A stretch of DNA of 64,000 nucleotides from Sphingopyxis sp. UBA6723 (GTDB taxonomy: Bacteria; Pseudomonadota; Alphaproteobacteria; Sphingomonadales; Sphingomonadaceae). Shown piece after piece: positions 59,657 to 64,000 of the stretch. Below the pieces are notes generated by a model, which had not been told where the DNA came from, ran no database searches, and saw nothing but the letters and a program-made list of their open reading frames with translations. The position numbers and the translations under genes are program-made. Positions within the stretch are counted from its first letter, which is position 1. Each line of letters begins with the position of its first letter. The DNA lies in the NCBI RefSeq assembly GCF_002454115.1, contig NZ_DKIH01000010.1:62001-126000 (forward strand), read 5' to 3'.

Positions 59657-62125
59657 TTACTCCTTGTCTTCTGGGGGGCGGGCGGCAGGGTGACGCCCAA
59701 GCAGGTCGGCCGCCCAATCGAGGCCGGCTTGGGAGAGAAAGGTCGCGGCGAAGTCGGCCTGGCCCTTTTCGGCCAGCACCGCGTCTATGCGCTTCTGGCT
59801 GTCGGGATCGGACGCGCCGCACAACGCCAGCGCGATCGGGCCTAGCCCAAGCTCGAACAGCCGGTTGCCGCGCGCTGATTGCAGATAATATTGCCGCTTG
59901 GGCGTCGCGCGGCTGACCAGTTCGATCTGGCGCGCGTTGAGACCGAAGCGGACGTAGACCGTCTGGCCCTGCGGCTCGATCGCCCGATCATTGGGCAGCA
60001 AGATGCGCTGCGGACAGCTTTCGATGATGGCCGGCGCGATCGTGCTGTCGGCGATATCGGCTAGGCTCTGTGTCGCGAACACGACGCTGACGTTCTTCTT
60101 GCGCAGCACCTTCAGCCACTCACGGATGCGCGCGGCGAACAGCGGGTGGTCGAGGAACACCCAGGCTTCATCCAGTACGAGAAGCGTCGGCCGCCCGGTG
60201 AAGCGCTCCTCGAGACGATGGAACAGGTAGGTCAGCACGGGCGCAACGACGCCCGCCTGCCCCATCAGCGCTTCAGTCTCGAAGCACTGCACGTCGGCGA
60301 TCGCTAGATCGTCTTCGGCGGCGTCGAGCAGGCGGCCGAACGATCCTTCGAGCGTATAGGGCGCGAGCGCCGATCGCAGCGGTGCCGATTGCAGCAGCAG
60401 CGACAGGCCGGTGAGCGTGCGTTCCTCGATCGGGGCGGTCGCGAGATTGGTGAGCGCCGACCAGACGGCCTCCTTGATCTCGGGTGTGACCAGTACTTTC
60501 TCATGGGCGAGCAGCGCGCCGATCCATTCGGTCGCCCAGGCGCGTGCGTTGGAGCGATCGATGTGGCGCAGCGGCTGGAAGGCGATCGTTCGCCCGCCCA
60601 CGTCATCGGCATGACCGCTCTCACCGCCAAGCCCGAGCGCGTGATGCGCGCCGCCCATCGCCAGCACGGCCGCGCGCGCCGAAAATCCCTTGTCGAAGAC
60701 ATAGACCTGGGAGTCTGGATATCGCCGGAACTGAAGCGCGAGCATTGCGAGCAGCACCGACTTTCCGGCCCCGGTGGGTCCGACGATCAGCATATGACCG
60801 ACGTCGCCGACATGCGTGCTGAGACGGAACGGCGTCGAGCCGCTGGTTTCCGCATAAAGCAGCGGCGGACCGTCGAGGTGCGGATTACGCGCCGGTCCTG
60901 CCCATACCGAGGACAGCGGCATGAGATGCGCGAGATTCAGGGTGTGGACGATCGGTTGCCGGACGTTCGCATAGACATGGCCCGGCAGGCTCGACAGCCA
61001 CGCCTCGACCACATTCATGCCCTCGCGGATGCAGGTGAAGCCGAGCCCGTTGACGATGCGCTCGACCGCGCGGACCTTTTCCTCGACGCGGGCGCGGTCG
61101 ATATCGGCAACGGTGATCGTCGTCGTCAGATAGCCGAACGCGACATGATCGCCGCCGAGCGCCTGCAAGGCGAGGTCGGCATCGACCACCTTGTTGTCGG
61201 CATCGCTGTCGAGAAGCTGGACCGGCTGGTTGTAGATGACTTCGCGCAGCAGCGCGGTGATCGACTTGCGCTTGTTGAACCACTGCCGCCGCAGGCGAGT
61301 GAGCGCTTTGGTTGCGTCGGTCTTGTCGAGCGCAATGAAGCGCGTCACCCAGCGATAGCCAAAATCCTCATGGTTGAGTCCGTCGAGGATGCCGGGACGG
61401 CTCGCGTTCGGAAATCCGAGGATGGTGAGCGTCCGCAGATGCTCGTCGCCGAGCATCGGTTCGAGCCCGCCGGTCAGCGGCGTGTCGGCGAGCAGCCCGT
61501 CCAGATAGATGGGCGTTTCGGGCACGGCGACGACATGGCGGCGCGCGGAGATCGCACCGTGGAGAAAGGTCAGCATTTCGCTGTCGCCGAGCGCGCGCAC
61601 CTCGGGCATGAAGCCTCTGAACAGGTCAAGCGCACGATCCGTCTCGGCGATGAAGCCGGCAAGCGCTTGTCGCCAGTCGCGGCCCTTCGCGTCGTCGCTG
61701 CGCTCGATCAGCGCTCGGCCCGCCGTGTCCGCCTGATCGGGCGGAGGCAGGAGGGTGAGCGTCAGATAATAGCGGCTCTCGAAATGCGCGCCCGCGCTTT
61801 CGAACGCCGCGCGCCGTTCCTCATCGACCAGCCACGACGCCGCATCGGGAAAGCTGCTGTCGGGATAACCCAGCGCTTCGCGCCGCTCGGCCTCGAAATG
61901 GAGTGCCCAGCCCGAGCCGAAGCGCTTCAGGACATTGTTCGCCCGCGCGCAGGCGGCGACAAGCTCGGCTTCGGTGGCGGATTCTAGATCGGGGCCGCGG
62001 AACCTGAGGACGCGCAAAAAGCTGCCGTCCTTGTTGAGCACCACGCCGGGCGCGACAAGCGCCGCCCATGGAAGATGATCGGCGAGCCGGTCGGCCTTCT
62101 GACGGTATTCGCGCAGATTCAGCAT
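59657..62125 (-). CDS. trbE: Conjugal transfer ATPase TrbE (VirB4-like)
   Basis: 822-aa cytoplasmic/inner-membrane ATPase that powers pilus biogenesis. N-terminal CagE/TrbE domain (about 1-430; MLNLREYRQKADRLADHLPW), Walker A IVGPTGAGKSVLLAMLALQF, Walker B TLLVLDEAWVFLDH and sensor VVFATQSLADIADS. ATG 62125 overlaps the trbD stop by 7 bp; the longer in-frame extension to 62461 runs through trbD. Confidence 0.95.
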   Translation of the reverse strand: MLNLREYRQKADRLADHLPWAALVAPGVVLNKDGSFLRVLRFRGPDLESATEAELVAACARANNVLKRFGSGWALHFEAERREALGYPDSSFPDAASWLVDEERRAAFESAGAHFESRYYLTLTLLPPPDQADTAGRALIERSDDAKGRDWRQALAGFIAETDRALDLFRGFMPEVRALGDSEMLTFLHGAISARRHVVAVPETPIYLDGLLADTPLTGGLEPMLGDEHLRTLTILGFPNASRPGILDGLNHEDFGYRWVTRFIALDKTDATKALTRLRRQWFNKRKSITALLREVIYNQPVQLLDSDADNKVVDADLALQALGGDHVAFGYLTTTITVADIDRARVEEKVRAVERIVNGLGFTCIREGMNVVEAWLSSLPGHVYANVRQPIVHTLNLAHLMPLSSVWAGPARNPHLDGPPLLYAETSGSTPFRLSTHVGDVGHMLIVGPTGAGKSVLLAMLALQFRRYPDSQVYVFDKGFSARAAVLAMGGAHHALGLGGESGHADDVGGRTIAFQPLRHIDRSNARAWATEWIGALLAHEKVLVTPEIKEAVWSALTNLATAPIEERTLTGLSLLLQSAPLRSALAPYTLEGSFGRLLDAAEDDLAIADVQCFETEALMGQAGVVAPVLTYLFHRLEERFTGRPTLLVLDEAWVFLDHPLFAARIREWLKVLRKKNVSVVFATQSLADIADSTIAPAIIESCPQRILLPNDRAIEPQGQTVYVRFGLNARQIELVSRATPKRQYYLQSARGNRLFELGLGPIALALCGASDPDSQKRIDAVLAEKGQADFAATFLSQAGLDWAADLLGRHPAARPPEDKE

Positions 62126-62403
62126 GACAGATGCCCCTTCTGGCGAAGGTGGCGGACAAGGACCGGGGCGAAGTCGGGATCGCGCTTGGCGGCGAACACC
62201 GCGAGAGTGTGCCCGAACGCCCACATGGCCAGCCCGGCGATCCACTGCTGGAGACCGAGTCCGAGCGCGGCCGCGATCGTACCATTGACGATCGCGATCG
62301 CTCGCGGCGCCCCGCCAAGCAGGATCGGCTCGGCAAGCGCGCGGTGCATCGGCGCCTCGAACCCCTCGATATGGCTGGCGCCATAGGAATTTGGCGCGTT
62401 CAC
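62119..62403 (-). CDS. trbD: Conjugal transfer protein TrbD (VirB3-like)
   Basis: 94-aa inner-membrane protein. GFEAPMHRALAEPILLGGAP is the family signature, followed by two hydrophobic segments (AIVNGTIAAALGLGLQQWIA and GLAMWAFGHTLAVFAA) and RDPDFAPVLVRHLRQKGHL. GTG start overlapping the trbC stop (GTGA), and overlapping trbE downstream, so a fully coupled cassette. Confidence 0.93.
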   Translation of the reverse strand: MNAPNSYGASHIEGFEAPMHRALAEPILLGGAPRAIAIVNGTIAAALGLGLQQWIAGLAMWAFGHTLAVFAAKRDPDFAPVLVRHLRQKGHLSC

Positions 62404-62747
62404 GAGATGAGCGCCCCGCCGCCGAAGCTGAAGAAGCTGAGGAAGAAGCTCGACGCCGCAAACGCGATCGACAGGCCGAAGATGATCTGGATGAGGCGCC
62501 GGAACCCGCCTGCCGTCTCGCCGAACGCGAGCGTCAAACCGGTGACGATGATGATGATCACCGCGACGATCTTGGCGACAGGACCCTGGACCGATTCGAG
62601 GACCTGCTGAAGCGGTTCCTCCCACGGCATGCCCGAGCCGGCGGCCTGCGCGGTGGCGGCGAGCGCAAGCCCGAGGCCGATGGCGGCGCCGGTGAGGAAG
62701 ATGCTCCGACGATCGGGAATACGGGCAGGAATACGGGACAAGCGCAT
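62400..62747 (-). CDS. trbC: Conjugal transfer pilin TrbC (VirB2-like)
   Basis: 115-aa pilin precursor. Long cleaved leader ending near ATAQAAGSGMPWEEPLQ, then two hydrophobic segments (VAKIVAVIIIIVTGLTLAFG and IFGLSIAFAASSFFLSFF). Start: ATG 62747 is 6 bases from AAGGAG; ATG 62753 overlaps the trbB stop (ATGA) but nearly abuts the ribosome-binding site, so either is possible. Confidence 0.92.
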   Translation of the reverse strand: MRLSRIPARIPDRRSIFLTGAAIGLGLALAATAQAAGSGMPWEEPLQQVLESVQGPVAKIVAVIIIIVTGLTLAFGETAGGFRRLIQIIFGLSIAFAASSFFLSFFSFGGGALIS

Positions 62748-62749
62748 GG

Positions 62750-63772
62750 TCATTCTCCTTGGGGTTCGAGGGCGTGGTCGGGAGTAAGGTCGAGGACGGC
62801 GTAGCCGCCGTCGGGATCGAGGCCGGCGACGCGCGCGATCGTGTCGACGCGGCGCGCGAGGCCGCGCCCGGCGATGAACACGATCATGTCGATGGCGTCG
62901 GCGATCAGCCGGCGCGGAACGGTGACGACGCTTTCCTGCACGAGCTGCTCGAGCCGGTAGAGCGCCGACACTGCCGAATTGGCGTGGACGGTTGCGATGC
63001 CGCCCGGATGCCCGGTGTTCCAGGCTTTGAGCATGTCGAGCGCTTCGCGCCCGCGCACCTCGCCAACGACGATGCGATCGGGGCGGAGCCGCAATGTCGA
63101 GCGGACAAGATCAGCCATCGTGACGCCGCCGGCTCCGGCAGTGCCAATCGTACGCGTGCGCAGCCCCACCACGTCGGGCGCGGCGCATTGCAACTCACGC
63201 GTGTCTTCAATGATGATGACGCGTTCGTCGAGGTGCGCCATCTCGGCGAGCAGCGCGTTGGCAAGCGTCGTCTTGCCCGAACTGGTGCCACCCGCGACCA
63301 GGATGTTCTTGCGCTCGACCACGGCCATCGACAGCAGTCGCGCCGTGTCGGCGGGCATGATGCCGTCCCGCACATAGTCGAGCAAAGTGTAGATGCGCGC
63401 CGCGGGCTTGCGGATCGAGAAGCACGGCGCGAGGCTGACCGGCGGCAGGATACCCTCGAACCGCTCGCCCGCGCCTTCGCCGTGCGGTGGCAGCTCGGCT
63501 GACACGATCGGCGCATTGCCATGAACCTCTGTCCGTGCGTGGCTGGCAACCAGGCGGATGATCCGCTCGACCTGCGCGGGCTCATATTTGGTGCCGGTAT
63601 CGATCCGGCCTTCGCCGAGTCGATCAAGGCGCAACACGCCGTCCGGGTTCACCATGATCTCGATGACCACCGGATCGGCCAGCGCTGCGGCGATGGTCGG
63701 CCCCATCGCGGTGCGCAGCATCGCGCGCCGACGCCCTGCGGAATTATCGGAGCCGAAAAGCGTGTCGCTCAT
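62750..63772 (-). CDS. trbB: Conjugal transfer ATPase TrbB (VirB11-like)
   Basis: 340-aa hexameric secretion ATPase. Walker A GGTSSGKTTLANALLAEM, Asp box VIIIEDTRELQ, Walker B LRPDRIVVGEVRG and His box TGHPGGIATVHAN. Its ATG overlaps the stop of the CopG-like gene (ATGA). It heads the mating-pair-formation gene run. Confidence 0.95.
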   Translation of the reverse strand: MSDTLFGSDNSAGRRRAMLRTAMGPTIAAALADPVVIEIMVNPDGVLRLDRLGEGRIDTGTKYEPAQVERIIRLVASHARTEVHGNAPIVSAELPPHGEGAGERFEGILPPVSLAPCFSIRKPAARIYTLLDYVRDGIMPADTARLLSMAVVERKNILVAGGTSSGKTTLANALLAEMAHLDERVIIIEDTRELQCAAPDVVGLRTRTIGTAGAGGVTMADLVRSTLRLRPDRIVVGEVRGREALDMLKAWNTGHPGGIATVHANSAVSALYRLEQLVQESVVTVPRRLIADAIDMIVFIAGRGLARRVDTIARVAGLDPDGGYAVLDLTPDHALEPQGE

Positions 63773-64000
63773 CGCCCACCTCCATTGTCTTTCGCGGAGG
63801 CAGCAAGCGTGCGCTGGCCGCTGGCGAGCGCTTCGCCGACGCGGGCAATGAACGCCTCGAAGCGGTCTCGGCCGATCGCACGCGCCGCTTCGTCGGCTTC
63901 GGCCAAAGGGGCCTGCACCATCAGTTCATAGCGGATGAACAGCGCCAGGCTCTCGAGCAGCACATGCCCGTCACGCTCGACACGCCCCAGCGCGAGCGAC
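63769..64000 (-). CDS. CopG-type ribbon-helix-helix regulator, truncated by window edge
   Basis: Only the C-terminal 77 residues are in the window: LGRVERDGHVLLESLALFIR, YELMVQAPLAEADEAARAIG, RDRFEAFIARVGEAL. This matches the C-terminus of CopG-family proteins that precede trbB in trb-type integrative elements; the DNA-binding N-terminus lies beyond 64000. Probable regulator of the transfer operon. ATGA overlap with trbB. Confidence 0.8.
   Translation of the reverse strand, partial: SLALGRVERDGHVLLESLALFIRYELMVQAPLAEADEAARAIGRDRFEAFIARVGEALASGQRTLAASAKDNGGGR

Noticed and set aside
1..64000. CRISPR array, rRNA or tRNA genes, prophage, or insertion sequence transposase
   Set aside because: No regularly spaced direct repeats, no tRNA cloverleaf or rRNA motifs, and no transposase or phage structural genes recognised on either strand. 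Absence by reading is not proof; tRNAscan-SE and HMM searches would settle it.

Overview
The window is a high-GC alphaproteobacterial chromosome segment, most likely from a sphingomonad (Sphingopyxis/Sphingomonas/Novosphingobium type). The evidence is the gene content: MipZ, DivK, a PgmG-type phosphoglucomutase/phosphomannomutase, lptB next to rpoN, alphaproteobacterial L36 and L33 proteins, and a TonB receptor with linked CoA-ester catabolic genes. Palindromic intergenic repeats built around CCCGCGAAGGCGGG-, CCCTTGAGGG- and TCGAGCGAAGTCGA-type cores also recur. The assignment rests on recognition of families, not on a database search.

Region 1 (1-28.5 kb) is mostly housekeeping. It holds a 5'-truncated oligopeptidase B, a DUF4279 protein, HAD hydrolases, rpmJ, rpoN-lptB, pgmG-mipZ, panC, a Sel1-like protein, a FemAB-like/RidA/HAD/DUF3572 operon, divK, rpmG, a TonB-like protein, gltX, nadE, prs, an inositol-phosphatase/HisN-like enzyme, an AsmA protein, rpmI-rplT, an AraC regulator, and pheS-pheT. 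The intergenic gaps carry several inverted-repeat elements.

Region 2 (28.6-35.7 kb) is accessory and regulatory. A GlxA-type (DJ-1/PfpI plus AraC) regulator is followed by a diverged partial copy of its own C-terminal half, and then by a LOV-GGDEF-EAL protein. That protein has the flavin-binding cysteine motif GKNCRYLQG, a degenerate GGDEF and an intact-looking EAL domain, so it is a probable blue-light-controlled cyclic-di-GMP phosphodiesterase. Next comes a GST / lumazine-binding-like / tautomerase / nitronate monooxygenase operon divergent from an HxlR regulator, then a decayed 2-oxoglutarate-Fe(II) oxygenase remnant.

Region 3 (35.7-50 kb) is a coherent catabolic locus. One strand carries a TonB receptor, SDR, APH-like kinase, acyl-CoA ligase and TetR regulator in one tightly overlapping operon, followed by a CaiB CoA-transferase and a Baeyer-Villiger monooxygenase. 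The opposite strand carries a divergent SDR / acyl-CoA dehydrogenase / SnoaL-like / alpha-beta hydrolase / old-yellow-enzyme operon. TTGCTWG-type inverted repeats lie in both the divergent promoter and the CaiB promoter, suggesting a TetR-controlled regulon. The logic fits import and beta-oxidation-like breakdown of a cyclic or branched ketone/terpenoid/steroid-like substrate, but the substrate cannot be read from sequence.

Region 4 (50-54 kb) is a scar zone with a 5'-truncated alpha/beta hydrolase and an internally deleted GMC oxidoreductase, followed by a LysR regulator divergent from a SnoaL-like/SDR pair. Region 5 (54.1-64 kb, running off the end) is a trb-type conjugative transfer operon (CopG-like regulator, trbB-C-D-E-J-L-F-G-I, DUF2274, excisionase-like HTH), i.e. 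one end of an integrative conjugative element or integrated plasmid. No rRNA, tRNA or CRISPR array was recognised.
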